64,000 bases of DNA, from the NCBI GenBank assembly GCA_020746875.1, contig JAGTJL010000007.1:744001-808000 (forward strand), given 5' to 3'. Source of the DNA: Rhexocercosporidium sp. MPI-PUGE-AT-0058. Taxonomy: Eukaryota; Ascomycota; Leotiomycetes; Helotiales. The notes under the pieces were generated by a model. That model ran no database searches. It saw only the letters and a program-made list of their open reading frames with translations, and was not told the origin of the DNA. Made by a program: the position numbers and the translations under genes. Within the stretch, counting starts at the first letter, position 1. The number at the start of each line of letters is the position of its first letter. Positions 23,024-35,171 of this stretch are shown here, in pieces.

Positions 23024-25130
23024 ATGCCTTCACTTGATGTGAGCGAACTGAATATCGTGCTCGGTGTCTTGGGTAAGCCAACTCAAGTTTTTAGCATCTG
23101 CTCCGCGCTAACGCCAACAAGGCAGCTTCATTTTGCTGTTCGGTATAATATCTGTAAAGATAAAAGCCCAATGGTATTTGGGAGAAGCTCGTAAGTACTC
23201 ATTCATTTCCGACTTTATGCTAAAAGCTGAAAATTTGCAACAGTGCCTGCAGTCGTTTTCGGGGTCATGTTGGGTCCCATTGCGGCCAAATTTTTGGATG
23301 CAGACAGATGGGGCTCTGCGGTACCTGACCAGATGGGTGCTATAACACTCGTACGTTTTTTCTCTCTCCGCCACATCGGCTCATTGTTTAATGCTTCATA
23401 GGGAGTCGCAAGAGTGGTCATTGGCGTTCAACTAGTCATTGCTGGCTTTCAGCTTCCTGCCAAGTACCAGCTGAGAGAATGGATCCCGATGATGATCTGT
23501 TTACTGCCCGTCATGACAATCATGTGGCTGTTCACCACTAGCTGTATTCTTCTCACTGTGCCAAAACTCACCCTAGTATGTGCGACACTTTCTACTGGTT
23601 TGTGAAGACATCTAACATCTCCAGCTTACTGGGCTCGTCATTGGATCTTGCGTCACTTGTACAGACCCAATTCTCTCTCAGGCAATCGCCAAAGGTCCTT
23701 TCGCCGACAAATATGTGCCACGAGCCTTGAGAGAGATCATCAGTTCCGAAGCAGGCGCCAACGATGGATTTGGTTTTCCGTTTCTCATGCTTGCCACCTA
23801 CCTAATTCGCCATGCTGACGTCCCTGGTGCCGGCGAGCATGCCGCAGAGTCCGTCGCCGAGGTTGCAGGCAATGCCACTACAGCAATCATTGAGAGGGCG
23901 ATGCTACATGCTAGAGAATCAGATGTGGGAAGACTTGGTGGAGGTGTTGGCATTGCGCTCGGAAAATGGGCAACCGAAACCTGGGTTTACATTGTCTTTC
24001 TCAGCGTGCTCTATGGCATCGTCGCTGGCTACGGAAGTGCTGTGGCAGCTAAATTCGCACTTCGAAGGTACGTCCAATAATCGAGCCGATGGCATGTATC
24101 GTTAACGAACAGCGAAAAAGGAAATGGATCGATACAGAAAGCTATCTTCTGTTACCCACTGGTCTTGGCGTAAGTATTTCTTGCCATAGTTGCTCTTTCG
24201 ATTTATACTCAAACTTCCTAGCTCTTCCTCGTTGGTACCTGTGGTGCTATCGGAACCGACGATTTACTGGCCTGTTTCGTTGCTGGCAATGTTCTAAACT
24301 GGGATGGTCAGTATCTCGCTGAAACCGAAGCGCTTCATGATGAAGTCAATTCGTGTATGGATGTTCTCCTCAACTTCGGAGGCTTCATGTACATCGGAAT
24401 CATCATGCCTTTTGCGGATTTTCATCAACCCGACACCACGGGTCTCACACTACCACGACTCATTGGACTCGGCTTCCTGGTTCTTTTGTTTCGCAGAATC
24501 CCTGCAATTTTGATCACTTACAAGCTCATGCCATCTTGCGTTAAAAATTGGAAAGAAGCATTGTTCATGGGATACTTTGGACCGATTGGTAATTCTTCCA
24601 CTCAATGACTTCAGACAGAGCTGACCGTCTTTCAGGTATCGGCGCAGTCTTCTACATTGAGCATACCAAGCATCTTTTCCCCGAGAAAGGAGAGGCAAGC
24701 GACGCAGAGGTAAATGACATGACAGCAGTGATGCGTCCAGGTACGGAACAAGCCTTGGAAATAGCCATTTAGCTAACATTGTTGTTCAGTTGTCTATTGG
24801 CTTGTCTTATTTTCAATCGTCGTTCACGGTCTATCAATTCCTGCGCTGAATCTGATCTACAAATGGCGTGGTGTTCCTGCTATTCAAGAGGATGACCCAC
24901 AAGAGATTCTGATGCTGTCAAGCAACGCCGTGTTACCCAAGAACTCAAAAGCAAACCCGAACAGGAAGTCTATCCTAGTACATAATCGCTTTTCGGCGAT
25001 GGGACGAAGAGTTGATATCAGCGGGCCGACAGAACTATCCCGATGGAATTCAGCTGGCACTAGACAAGTCTTCAACAAGAAGAACAGCATGGACTCAATT
25101 GACTTAGAGAAGTTGCGACAAATTCAATGA
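23024..25130 (+). CDS. NHA1: plasma-membrane Na+/H+ antiporter, Nha1/Sod2 family
   Basis: Nine exons join in frame to 567 residues: 23024-23072, 23122-23190, 23244-23350, 23402-23575, 23625-24067, 24121-24169, 24222-24588, 24636-24740, 24790-25130. It is a multi-spanning CPA1-type exchanger with the family signature TDPILSQ (Asp147) and EAGANDGFGFPF with the ion-binding Asn179-Asp180 pair. A GAIGTDDLLACFVAGN block follows. The cytosolic tail is short (about 90 residues), nearer to S. pombe Sod2 than to the long-tailed yeast Nha1. It exports Na+ (and perhaps K+) using the proton gradient made by the plasma-membrane H+-ATPase. Its neighbour in head-to-head orientation is an ENA pump, which works at high pH where antiporters fail. 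Confidence 0.92.
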
Positions 25131-25950
25131 GATAGGTTGGGGAGACGTGAGGCGGAATTTGGGGGGGCTGTGAGATGGGGTTGGAGGTTTTATCGCTCGC
25201 AGGTAATATTAGATTTGAACTTGAATATACCAGAAAGCTTTCCTCCATCTCGGGCATTTCTGATGAATCGGCCAGTAATCAACTACTCTCAGTGCCATGC
25301 ACTGTTTAAGATCAAGTCATGGATTTTGAAATCAATGCTGTCGAATCAAGCAGTGTGTTGCGCAACGTTTCACGCCTCCCACCTAGTCCTAGCTATTTAT
25401 GGCACAATGCGCTTCCCGTATACTGTACAACTCGAAATGTTTGGTAAGTGGTGATGAATGTATCGGAGAAACAAATCTTTGTGCTAGTAATGGCCAATCT
25501 CTTCTCAGCCCAGCCTCTGAATATTGGCACAAGTTGGCTGTGGCTTGCCGAGCTTGTTTTTGAGACTCGCCAAGTACTGGGTGCTCCTTGACCACCTGTA
25601 GAGCGATGATCACACCTCAATCAGACATGTCTGAACACAGAGCACACTCTACTGATTAGGCGCCACTGCAAGTTAAGTCACCGGGGATTGAGTGGAACAC
25701 GCAGGACATGATTTCTTGGGGTTGTTGGCGCCGAGCACCCCCGGATGCTACCGGCTCTGGGCAGGACAACATGTACTTAGTATATCCTTACAGTAATTGT
25801 TCCATTCCGCCTTTTTTCATAAGTCATCACTCCTCTGCATAGCTGTCCGTCGCTCTTGGATTTCTCGTTTTCCTTCCTTTGGTACTACGACTACCTTAAC
25901 ATCTTCACTTTTCACACTTCGCATCCTAAACTTGCCCTTCATCAATCATT
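25131..25950. other. intergenic, promoter of WOPR regulator
   Basis: No gene is supported. The last 150 bases before 25951 are T/C-rich and include CATCACTCC and CTTTGG motifs of ordinary promoter type. Confidence 0.5.
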
Positions 25951-27243
25951 ATGGCGACATATTATGGCGGCGTACACACACGAGAAGACGCTATTCTTCT
26001 ACTTGAAGCCTGCCAACTGGATATTCTACCGAAGATCTCCCGTCGTCTATCGCGCAAAGAGAGGAAAATCTTGATCGAACCTGGAGCGGTATTTATCTGG
26101 GACGAAGCAGAAGCAGGGATTCAACGATGGACAGATGGCAGGTTATGGGGTTCGATCACGGTCTCGGATAGTTTCATCATACGACGAGAGATGGAGAGGA
26201 AGGTTAGAAGAACGAGCATGGTCGACGAGAAGGATGGTGGAGTTGTTGACATGGAAATCGATCGACGTGGGAGTGATGAAAACCAGATAGATGGTGGACT
26301 CATAGATGGTTACAGGTATAAGGCAAACGGACTAGTGAGGAGATCTTTGATTATCTCCGCTTCTGGACGCCAGCTTCACTTGGTTACTTATCATGACTCG
26401 AGCTATGGTTATAGTCCCGAGCTGCGGACTCCGACCAGTGATCAACCTCTCCGGCAGTCGATTGAGGAAAAGATCACAGCGAGAATAGCTGTGGATTTCC
26501 CAGGAAACCGCGAAAATTTGAGATGCACCACAGAAAGACTTTGGGGACGTTCTAATACTGGCCTATCACCTTCCATGGTGGTACATTCGCATGACGCTTT
26601 ACCGCCATCTCAACAACCACATCTCTCGACCGACCCAATCCATCTTCACGAGATTTTCCATGGCAGTCCACAAGCAAGGAACGATGATTTCACGAACCTC
26701 TGCATGCTGCTTATCTCGCTCTCTCAAAATTCGCTCAATGTGCCACCATATGAGCTGTACCATCCTTGTTCTCGTTCCCAAATACCGGCTGCCTCTGCAT
26801 ACCAGTTGCTGTTCGGCGTACGACTTCAAGATAACTATCAACCCAAGATTTGCTCCCTCCCGACCCCACAAATTTCACCAAATCCGTTGGTTACGCCTCC
26901 CCAACAACATCCTGTCGCCATAGCTGCCATTCCGCCAGCCATATTCAACAACACTTCGATGGACTCCTATCAACATATTCCTCCAGACAACATCGGAAGC
27001 TCATCTACAACGATTAGACCTTTCAAAAGCAACCTTCAATATCCGTCTTTTCCATCCTGTTCCTCCCTCTCAATCCCACCAATGAAACGAGAAGCAATGA
27101 TCGCTCACCATATTGACCCAGTGGAGGAATTTGGTGAGAGAAATCGGAAAGACCGAAGAAATCTGGAGCGTGGGGGTAGCAAGGTCAATAGGGACGATGA
27201 GAACATGGTGCGGTCTTTGGACAAAAGATTCCTAGTAGATTGA
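25951..27243 (+). CDS. WOPR-domain (Gti1/Pac2 family) transcription regulator
   Basis: Single exon, 430 residues. The N-terminus carries both halves of the WOPR DNA-binding domain. The first half spans about residues 3-82 (YYGGVHTREDAILLLEACQL..., then FIWDEAEAGIQRWTDGRLWG) and the second about 119-148 (DGYRYKANGLVRRSL, GRQLHLVTYH), separated by a charged linker. The C-terminal two thirds is Pro/Ser/His/Gln-rich and disordered, as in other members. Relatives (Gti1/Pac2 in S. pombe, Wor1 in Candida, Sge1 and Ros1 in plant pathogens) control sexual development, morphology and effector or secondary-metabolite genes. The length and the short second half look more like the Pac2 branch, but this is only an impression. 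Confidence 0.88.
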   Translation: MATYYGGVHTREDAILLLEACQLDILPKISRRLSRKERKILIEPGAVFIWDEAEAGIQRWTDGRLWGSITVSDSFIIRREMERKVRRTSMVDEKDGGVVDMEIDRRGSDENQIDGGLIDGYRYKANGLVRRSLIISASGRQLHLVTYHDSSYGYSPELRTPTSDQPLRQSIEEKITARIAVDFPGNRENLRCTTERLWGRSNTGLSPSMVVHSHDALPPSQQPHLSTDPIHLHEIFHGSPQARNDDFTNLCMLLISLSQNSLNVPPYELYHPCSRSQIPAASAYQLLFGVRLQDNYQPKICSLPTPQISPNPLVTPPQQHPVAIAAIPPAIFNNTSMDSYQHIPPDNIGSSSTTIRPFKSNLQYPSFPSCSSLSIPPMKREAMIAHHIDPVEEFGERNRKDRRNLERGGSKVNRDDENMVRSLDKRFLVD

Positions 27244-28055
27244 CAATCAATTCACATTTCTGCTTTTCAGCAACGATAACAGTCATTGGTGAAGCATGAA
27301 GGTTTGGAACCCTCGAGTTTCCTTTGGAGTCTTTTTTTCACTTGTGAGGTGTTTTGGTGAACCTTCACATGATAATTACAATGCTCTTCTCTAAGTCAAC
27401 AAGCCAACAGCCTAGTCCAATAAGCGAAGACGCCAAGAGGAGTTCTCACGGCTTGTCCAAGAGGCCATCTCCTTCCACTCACTCCACCCCAAGAACCACA
27501 TCTCCTAAATTCCCACACCTGACCCATATCAAAAAGGAAAGAAAACGATCATACAAAAACTGAACAGAAATCGCGACTTGATCACCCATCCCGGTGCCCA
27601 AGTCATGTTCTCTCACACCCTATAATCGAACCGATTACCCGTACCAAGGACCCCGCCATCCCAAGCCAAGTGACCCAAGCCCAACACCAGACACGAATGG
27701 CATCACTCTCCCTTACGCAACCTATGCGCAGAGCCGCCGAGCGGAATTCCAAGAAGAATCAAGAAAAGCCAAGAAATTTCAAGAATTTCGTGCGTACATC
27801 AGCTGTGGGGTAGGGTAATAAAAACATGGTATTTGCTGGGTTTGCTCGAGATGCGTAATGACGATATTTGGGGGGATCGATGGGTGTAGGGGTAGAGAGA
27901 TATGCATATCTAATTGTGATGTCCAGACGCATCTGTACATGACGCCACAGAAACAGAGCAACTTGAATTTACTGTACGATCGTAAAACAAAGCCACTTTG
28001 TTTTCGAAATTGAGATAATGCAGAGCGAAAAACTTCCATCTTAATAATCACAGCC
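27244..28055. other. intergenic, no gene seen
   Basis: Spacer between the WOPR gene and the RING-H2 gene. Short frames at 27354-27563 and 27594-27818 are Ser/Thr/Pro-rich and lack support from start context or length. Confidence 0.4.
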
Positions 28056-28772
28056 ATGCATCTGCCAGTTGCAATCAACTTCGATACTACACCAGCAAGA
28101 ACCATGATATCTGAACGCCAAGATCCACCCACGACGACAACCACGAGGCATAACATGGCAATGGTATTCGTAGGCGTCGTTCTAGGTGCTGCGTTGCTCG
28201 CATTTCTCTCGTATGTTCCCTTCTCCCCATTGCTCAGGACCTACCAAGTAAAAGGCCCCTCGAACATTCGGCTTAGTAAAATGGCAGGTGCACCACTACA
28301 CGCTACATCCGCAAACGCAGGGTTCAAAATCGTTTTCTTTTGCTCAATGCACAAAGACGCACGTCCAGGGAACGCGGACAATCGTATTCGGAATGGCAAA
28401 CTAAGCATGTTCATAAATATGCTGAAAAGCGCGGTGCTGAGGACAAAACTGGGGATGGAAATTTGGAGATGAGAACTTCGGAGTGGGACAGTGAGATTTG
28501 GTAGGTCGCCTTTTCTTTTCGCTGTTAACGAAATTCCATCCCCCTTCTGCCTTCTTTTCTTTTCATGCGAAAATTTGCAAGTAGAAGTGATGGGAATTGA
28601 CAACTTTTATTTGTATAGTGCGATATGTTTGGAAGTCGTGAGGCAGGATCAGCCTGTTTATACGATGTCTTGTGCGCATTTGTTTCATTATGGGTGTGCC
28701 GAGAGGTGGTATCGACGGGATGAGACGAGGACTTGTCCTGTTTGTCGATCGGGACTTGATAGGGATGTGTGA
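28056..28772 (+). CDS. membrane-anchored RING-H2 protein, probable E3 ubiquitin ligase
   Basis: Exons 28056-28210, 28288-28500 and 28619-28772 join in frame to 173 residues. One transmembrane helix lies at about residues 35-52 (MVFVGVVLGAALLAFLS), followed by a basic stop-transfer segment (RYIRKRR) and a polar linker. A RING-H2 finger at 123-165 has the full ligand set (Cys123, 126, 141; His143, 146; Cys149, 162, 165) and the Trp153 typical of E2 contact. The finger is split by the second intron (phase 2, between Glu-Ile and Cys). A membrane E3 of this shape ubiquitinates membrane or secretory-pathway proteins; the substrate is unknown. A nearer acceptor at 28320 for the first intron would delete eleven residues but keep the frame. 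Confidence 0.75.
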
Positions 28773-29302
28773 ATGTTTGACGGGTTGGAGGTTGGAATAT
28801 GGGATTGTTTGAACTTTGAAGCGAAAGGCGAGACGGTGATAAATTCTGGAGCAAGAAGGATATCTGACATGGCAGGAGATGTGACACATATCGATACCTG
28901 GAGTGAACAGCACCAAATGATTAGATGAGAATCAGATGGGAGACCAGGATACCGATATCTCGGCAGAATTTGTGCCTCAAAGATGGGAAGTCAAGGGCGA
29001 GAGGGAAAGGACACGGAGCGGATTAGCTAAAGAGAGGAAAGGTAGAATGTTGTTCACCCTACAGTTGAGTTCTCAATTATGTCCCAAGATTCCCGTCCTG
29101 TAAAAACTCTTATGCAGGCCGAGAGGCATGTCGGTTATGAATGTATTATTCAGACTAGTCAATGAATACTAGTATATTATGTGGTCTTCAAATTTATTGA
29201 AAGTCTTCCCTTCTGCGGCTAGTTCATTTTCCTCTTCCAATTCTCCTGCATCGCCCCTTTAACTCCCACCACCTTGCAAATTTCCCCCGACCTAAACTCG
29301 TC
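28773..29302. other. convergent spacer, no gene seen
   Basis: 3' ends of the RING-H2 and MFS genes. No features are apparent. Confidence 0.5.
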
Positions 29303-31465
29303 CTAATTATGAGCAGCAAACGTACTCTTCGATCTCAACCATCCACCATACTTCCACAAATAAAACATACCAACAACACCGATACATGACAACCCCGCCA
29401 ACAAACTCACTCCACCCCCAATCCCCAAATTAATAAACATCGGCCTCGAGAACAAAATACATGCAGCCGCAAACATAGATCTCGAAAGATCATTGGCCGC
29501 AAACAAGCTCGCAGCATATTTCGGGTATGAGAGTGGCAAATACACAAACACACATTGAAAGATCAAGAAATTTGAAGCGACGAGGATTGTCACCCCAATG
29601 AGACTAACGATCCAATGAACAGCGTGTCGGGCCGTCCATCCAAACATGAAATATCCTACCGGGAGGAAGATCACGCCGAGGAGAGCAGGCACGAGACGAT
29701 GTTCTGGCTCGCGAAGACCGTTCTTCTTGATGTCGGGAATGAGGTATTTGAATTGGTAGACTAGGAAGCCGATAACGCCGATGAGGCAGGCAACGCCGAT
29801 GGTGAGGAAGCAGAGGCCTACTTCGCCGATGTTGAAGTGGTAAATTGGGGGGTAGACGAGAGCTACGATGTTGTTAGATCTGTAAGAGGGGGGGGGGGAT
29901 GATGATGTAAGCCTAGCAAAGCCACAGATTATCATCCTCCCTCTTCGAGGCCGGACTCACTAAAGACTTCAAAGAATGAGTAATAAATTCCGTAAGTTAG
30001 CGACGTCTATCCTTTCGTCAGTTTGTTCGATCACAGATAATGGAAGACGAACATGATAGGAAGATTACAAGGATTGGGAGGGCACTTACGTAGATGTTCG
30101 TGAATGTAATGGCAGGGTCCTTAATCATGATCTCGATGGGCTTGATAATGGCATCTAGGAATACCTCGGAGGCTTTCAACTTGGCTTGCTCAATCTCACT
30201 CTTCGACTTAATGTTATCACGTCCGGTAATCTTTCTGAGACGCTGTGCTCGGCGACGAAGAATATTGTCTGCCGACGTCTCTGGGTATGCGAAGAGGAAG
30301 ACGATGAGAATTGGACCTGTCATCCAGACGATTTCCCACAGTCCCCATCTCCATCCTTTGGCTTGAACAGCAAATCTTGTTAAGGAGTTAGTGCTGGTCA
30401 AACAACGGGAATGAAAGGTCGGAAAAACTTACCCTGCGATAATCGGACCGATGGCAGGGCCCCAGAAACAAGCCGCCGTCCATGCCGATAAGTAAACAGG
30501 AAGCTCAAGTAGTGAATACATGTCTCCAACGGATGCCCCTCCATTAGCCAGACATGGACTTCCAAAGAAACCAGTCAAGAATCTGAGTACCAGCAACCCA
30601 GCATAGTTGTCCACGACAGCAGTCGGTATCGACAAGATGACGAACAGAGTGAACGTGGGCACATAGACCCAGTTACGTCCAATCGAGGCAATTTCACTCA
30701 TTGGCGCAAAGAGTAGCGGTCCTATTCCGTAACCAACGACATAGATAGCGAGACCGATTGCTGCAGGCGTAGCGCCCACGTGGAATTTCTCCATCACTCC
30801 ACCTTCACCTGGAACATACATACTCGACGCCCCGTACACCGCAAGGGAGTACAGGCAAAGCTGAAGAAGAACGATGGATTTCTTAGACGATGTCCAGTTC
30901 TGAGGGTTGGCAATGTCATCGGTAGTGTACCAATCGACGAGGATCGTACCATCGGCGGTTTTGGTCGGTGCAATGGCAATAGATTTTGTTCGTTCAGCTG
31001 CGATATTCTGCTCGACGTCGAAACGTTCACGAGTGTATGGTGCCGTGGAAGTGCGAGTCAGTTCTCGATGGATGGATGAGCCGTTGGTGCGAGTCCGGAA
31101 TGCTTCGTTGTCGCGTGCGGTCCTGATGGTTTCGAGGTGGAAGGGAATGGGATCTTGGGGTTCCTCTTTCTCGTCCGCTTCGAGATCCTTTTGTGCTTTC
31201 TTCTCGCTGGTATCGTTGTCACTGTCGGAAGCAGGAGCTTCTTCAACTGCTTTCTCCCCCGAAGATGCCGGTTTGTCCTCATTTGCGAGAAGTGCATCCT
31301 AAATATTTCTTAGCTCTTGGAAGCCAATTCAACGATTGAGTCTCTGATGTTGCTCACAAGTGGTGCCCAGTGAAAGTCTCCCTTTTCCTCGGGATATAGG
31401 AGGTACTTGTTCTTCGTTGCATATCGTATCACTTGGCCTACAGCCGATTCTCGGAACAAATCCAT
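29303..31465 (-). CDS. MFS transporter, DHA1 drug:H+ antiporter type
   Basis: Five exons join in frame to 621 residues: 31465-31358, 31298-30433, 30375-30090, 30006-29961, 29862-29303. The N-terminal cytosolic part contains the motif ESAVGQVIRYATKNKYLLYPEEK and an acidic disordered stretch, typical of fungal DHA1 exporters (Flr1/Cyhr/CTB4-like). Twelve helices follow, with the loop GPLLFAPMSEIASIGRNWVY and the motif LTGFFGSPCLANGGASVGDMY. It probably exports toxic compounds or metabolites at the plasma membrane. I chose Met at 31465 rather than the frame opening at 31606, because homology begins there. One intron contains a run of 11 G. It is about 8 kb from the peptide cluster, so a role in its export is only speculation. 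Confidence 0.85.
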
Positions 31466-33812
31466 GACGATTGTTGTAACGGAGTATCCGTAGGATCTAT
31501 GGAATCCTAGTTTATCGATGAGGATGCTGTTTATGTCAACCTTTTTCGGGGAAACCCATCGATATATAATAATCCAAATCTCAAATAGCAAAGGGAAGTC
31601 TGACATCCCCCTTTCGAGCTAACCTGTGATTGGTCACGCCAAAGACAACACAAGCATAATTGCACAAGCCACGAAAGCTACTAGGGCATCTGGTATGCTT
31701 GTTCAGCAAGCCCCATCTTAGTGCGCATTCCCCATCGAGCAATAAAAGAACCATGTCGGCTTGTCAGCAGCCGTGCAGCCTATCGAAGTCGGTAGATCAG
31801 GGCAAACCTGACCAATTACCTGTCCATTTCCAACGCCTCCAGTCTAGTCCAGAAGTAAATAGGTAAATAGCTGTTGATATGGCATGTTTCGATTTGTTTC
31901 ATGCCATTCTAGAGCATTCATGCGAGAAGCTTACAAGTGTAGAGGGCCCCTTTCTCGATGAATAAGCTCAGGCTCGCGATCGATCTCAAGATTCTCAAGA
32001 TTCTCTAGGGCTTACAGGAGCTTTTCCTCAATATGGAATCTATTAGACATCACCGAACAATAAAAATGACGTCTTCTGAGGGCGGTATGGGCAGACACTC
32101 TGTCGTCGGGTATCGGCTTTTTGAGGGCTGATGTGTGTTTTCCGAAACTCTGAATCTGTCAGCCTTTCCGAGATATCAAAGTTCAGAACATTCCAAGCTT
32201 CAGGTTCGCCTTGTGCTGTTATTCAACAATAAGTAAGAGTTCAACATGTGGATAAGCTGCCCCGTGGAATTACAGCTTAATGGCTCAAGAACGCGTAATA
32301 CCCGCACATCTCTTCAAGGTCCACAACTACCCGCATCAGCAATAAGCTGGAGATCAGGGAGACAAAAACGCAACATAGATATGTCCGAAATCACGAAACC
32401 CAGAATCTCGGACTCGATGAATATGCACTCCATAGTAACAGGCTCACAACAAATTAGGACACGCAGTGTTTTACAAATTAGACTGTTAAGACCGATTGAT
32501 GGAGTCAGCATGCTTTACCGCCGTGGGTGATCACAAAGCCACCCGCTTAAAATTTTCTGGGGTTCCTTTCAGCGTATGCAGTGCACCTGCAAGTGCGGGG
32601 ATCGACGAAGAAGAACGGCTACGGCCACTGCGCTACTAGAGCTTGATATTGTCTACTAAAAGCACTGTTTTGTGTATAGTTGAGACCCTAGCTAGACACG
32701 TCCCCATGCCCTTCGGGAGGCTCAGGTGATGGGCTTTCAGCCCACCGCCGCCGGACGAAAATGACTGTCATCATCATCATCAAGTGCACCTGCAGGCAAT
32801 CCAAGAATGCTACGCTAGTAGTCAGATGGTTGGTTTCGACTGTCATCTGAAACAATTTGTGGTATTGACAAGATATGTGCAGCACTCTGCCGCCGGAACT
32901 TTTACTTGAGGCTATCGTTAGTTAGATGTTCCCCGCACGTGGACTAATATGACTATTGAGCAAGATCGATGATAGCCTTTGGGAGCTGAATATCATGGTT
33001 CCACTTTTGTAGCCTATTTGTCCTATGATCTTTTGATATGATTACCTCTGAGCAGAATTGAGTTTCATAAGGCTTCGTTAGCGAAGGATGGTGCTCCACA
33101 TTTGCTGACATCGTGTCATCTTTTGTCCACATAGGCGTTAGTGACCCGTCTTTGATGTTAGGATAGGGATAGCGCTTATTAGAGGGTAACAATTAACCCT
33201 TGAGTCATACCTGAGAGATTGCAGATTTAACAATAATCTTATATTCTGTTCGCATCAAACTTTTAGCTCAGCTTCTCGGTCCTTCTTACTGTATCAATTC
33301 CACCAGTTCATTCCCTTGATGAATCGTCAGACAAACCGCAAAATGTAAAGTAGCTTCTAGGATTTTTCCAAAACAGTTTATCGAGTTTTTTGCATTCTTT
33401 AGGAATCATTGTCAACCGCCACAGGAGAACATTTTCACATGAGAGTTAAAGACCGGTAGGCTAAGGTTCTAATGACCGTAATTCTACATGCATGACTCCG
33501 ATATATGCATATGGTGCTAGATTCCATGCCAGAGACAGACGGAGTTCTTGTTTTTACCTTCCCCACCTATTCAAAGATTTACAACTCCGACACTTTCTTG
33601 TCGAACCATTCGTCTCACCTTAACATTACGAGCCCTAACCTTCAATCACCAGTCTATTCATCAATTGGCGCGATATTTCTCTATCTCCCCAAATCCCGGT
33701 AAAAAGCCATCGAAACCACTAACACTCATCCTGGAAAGGATTATGCTGTCTTCGCTTCATCATTGCCGTGCGCCAAAGCGAATTACCCTGGATCCGAATT
33801 TCACACTGCACT
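31466..33812. other. long intergenic region, no gene seen
   Basis: About 2.3 kb without a supported gene. The frames are short, A/T content is moderate, and no transposon ends or tandem repeats stand out. The short sequence GTGCACCTGCA occurs twice (about 32580 and 32783). Confidence 0.4.
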
Positions 33813-35171
33813 TCAATTGATCCAACCTCGAGGACCTCCCCATTGGCCTTTCACCATATACTTGCCATACACCCAAGGGAAGAAGTCTTTCTTCAAATGG
33901 TAGAATGCTCTGCGTGGAACAGCCTGGTCAATTCCCAACCAGCTATTGAAAGTCTCCTTCGGTTCTCCTCCATACTTGAATTCAGCAAGCAACACCTTTC
34001 CGTACTCTGTCAGAAGCGGGCAAGATGTATATCCATCATAAACCGCCTCTGGCTCCTTTCCATCCAAGACTAGCATCAGATTTCTGACTAATACTGGAGC
34101 TTGCGATGTGATGGCTGCAACGGTCTTGGAAGTGGGAAGACTGGAAGCGTCGCCAATTGACCAAACGTTGTTGAATTTTCGGTGTCGGGTGGTGCCTTCG
34201 TTAACATCAACATATCCCGCTTCATTAGACAGAGAGCTTTCTTTGACGAATGTATGTGGCCGATTCTTTGGTGTCACATGCAGAAAGTCAAATTTTCTCG
34301 TCTCTGGCTCTTTCCCACCAGGCCGAGAGAAGATCGCCTTATTTCCATCGACAGCCACGAGATCGTGCTCAAACAGCCCTTCGACACCTCTCTCAATGCG
34401 CATTTCTTCGAGCTTGGCGCTATACTTGGGTACACCGAACATCACAGGCAGGCCGGTAGCAAACGCAATCTTTATCGGTGAATCGGAGCTTTTGCTGTTG
34501 TAAAGGCCTGCCTTTTTCCAATGATCCAGTGCCAGCCACATTATTTTTTGTGGCGCACCAGCACACTTGATCACACCGGCTGGCTGAGTGAAGATAGCAG
34601 TACCACTCTTGAGTTTCTGAATTTGGGGGAAGACTCTGTCGCAAACCCGATAATCGTAAATAGAGGAGACAGGCGAGTCCGGATCAGCGATGATTTCGGG
34701 TAAGCCCTGGACAGTTCCATAGTCCACCTTTATGCCGGGTGCGACAATCATTTGTTCATAGACAACCTTGTCGCCATTACTCAGTGTGATTGAATTGTCC
34801 TCTGGAGAGAACGAATTAACGCCACTGCCGTAGAGTTTGAGCTTTGGATCAACCAAGCTGTCAAGTGGTTCTCGCAAACTCTCCTTCGTCTTCAGTCCGC
34901 CGCCGACTAGTGTCCATCCAGGCTGGTAGTTATGCCATGTTGCTGGGTCCACAATGGCAATTTCATTTTCGGTGAATTGACCTTTCTGGAGGAGTTGGTG
35001 GCTGACTGAAAGGCCCGCTGAACCGCCGCCAACAACTACGATTTTGTGATTTCGATTGGCCGTGCTCACAGGACATACTGTAGCCATTCCCCGCAATATC
35101 TGAGTTTTCTGTGGTCTGGTAAGAATCCGCCCAGCCGAACATGCCGTCCTGGAGATGTGAATGCGAGACAT
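33813..35171 (-). CDS. hmt2: sulfide:quinone oxidoreductase, mitochondrial
   Basis: Single exon, 452 residues from the ATG at 35171. It has an Arg-rich mitochondrial presequence, an FAD-binding VVVGGGSAGLSV motif (residues 45-56), the TWHNYQPGWTLVGGG block, and two redox cysteines of the type known from human SQOR and S. pombe Hmt2 (Cys203 in AGVIKCAGAPQK; Cys384 in YTSCPLL). A second FAD contact is in NVWSIGDAS. The enzyme oxidises sulfide on the inner mitochondrial membrane and passes electrons to ubiquinone. The open frame continues upstream to 35351, but that extension lacks presequence character. It is intact and uses ordinary codons. Confidence 0.92.
   Translation of the reverse strand: MSRIHISRTACSAGRILTRPQKTQILRGMATVCPVSTANRNHKIVVVGGGSAGLSVSHQLLQKGQFTENEIAIVDPATWHNYQPGWTLVGGGLKTKESLREPLDSLVDPKLKLYGSGVNSFSPEDNSITLSNGDKVVYEQMIVAPGIKVDYGTVQGLPEIIADPDSPVSSIYDYRVCDRVFPQIQKLKSGTAIFTQPAGVIKCAGAPQKIMWLALDHWKKAGLYNSKSSDSPIKIAFATGLPVMFGVPKYSAKLEEMRIERGVEGLFEHDLVAVDGNKAIFSRPGGKEPETRKFDFLHVTPKNRPHTFVKESSLSNEAGYVDVNEGTTRHRKFNNVWSIGDASSLPTSKTVAAITSQAPVLVRNLMLVLDGKEPEAVYDGYTSCPLLTEYGKVLLAEFKYGGEPKETFNSWLGIDQAVPRRAFYHLKKDFFPWVYGKYMVKGQWGGPRGWIN

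Noticed and set aside
31466..31606. Upstream start for the MFS transporter
   Set aside because: Family similarity begins at MDLFRESAVGQVI (31465); the added residues look untranslated.
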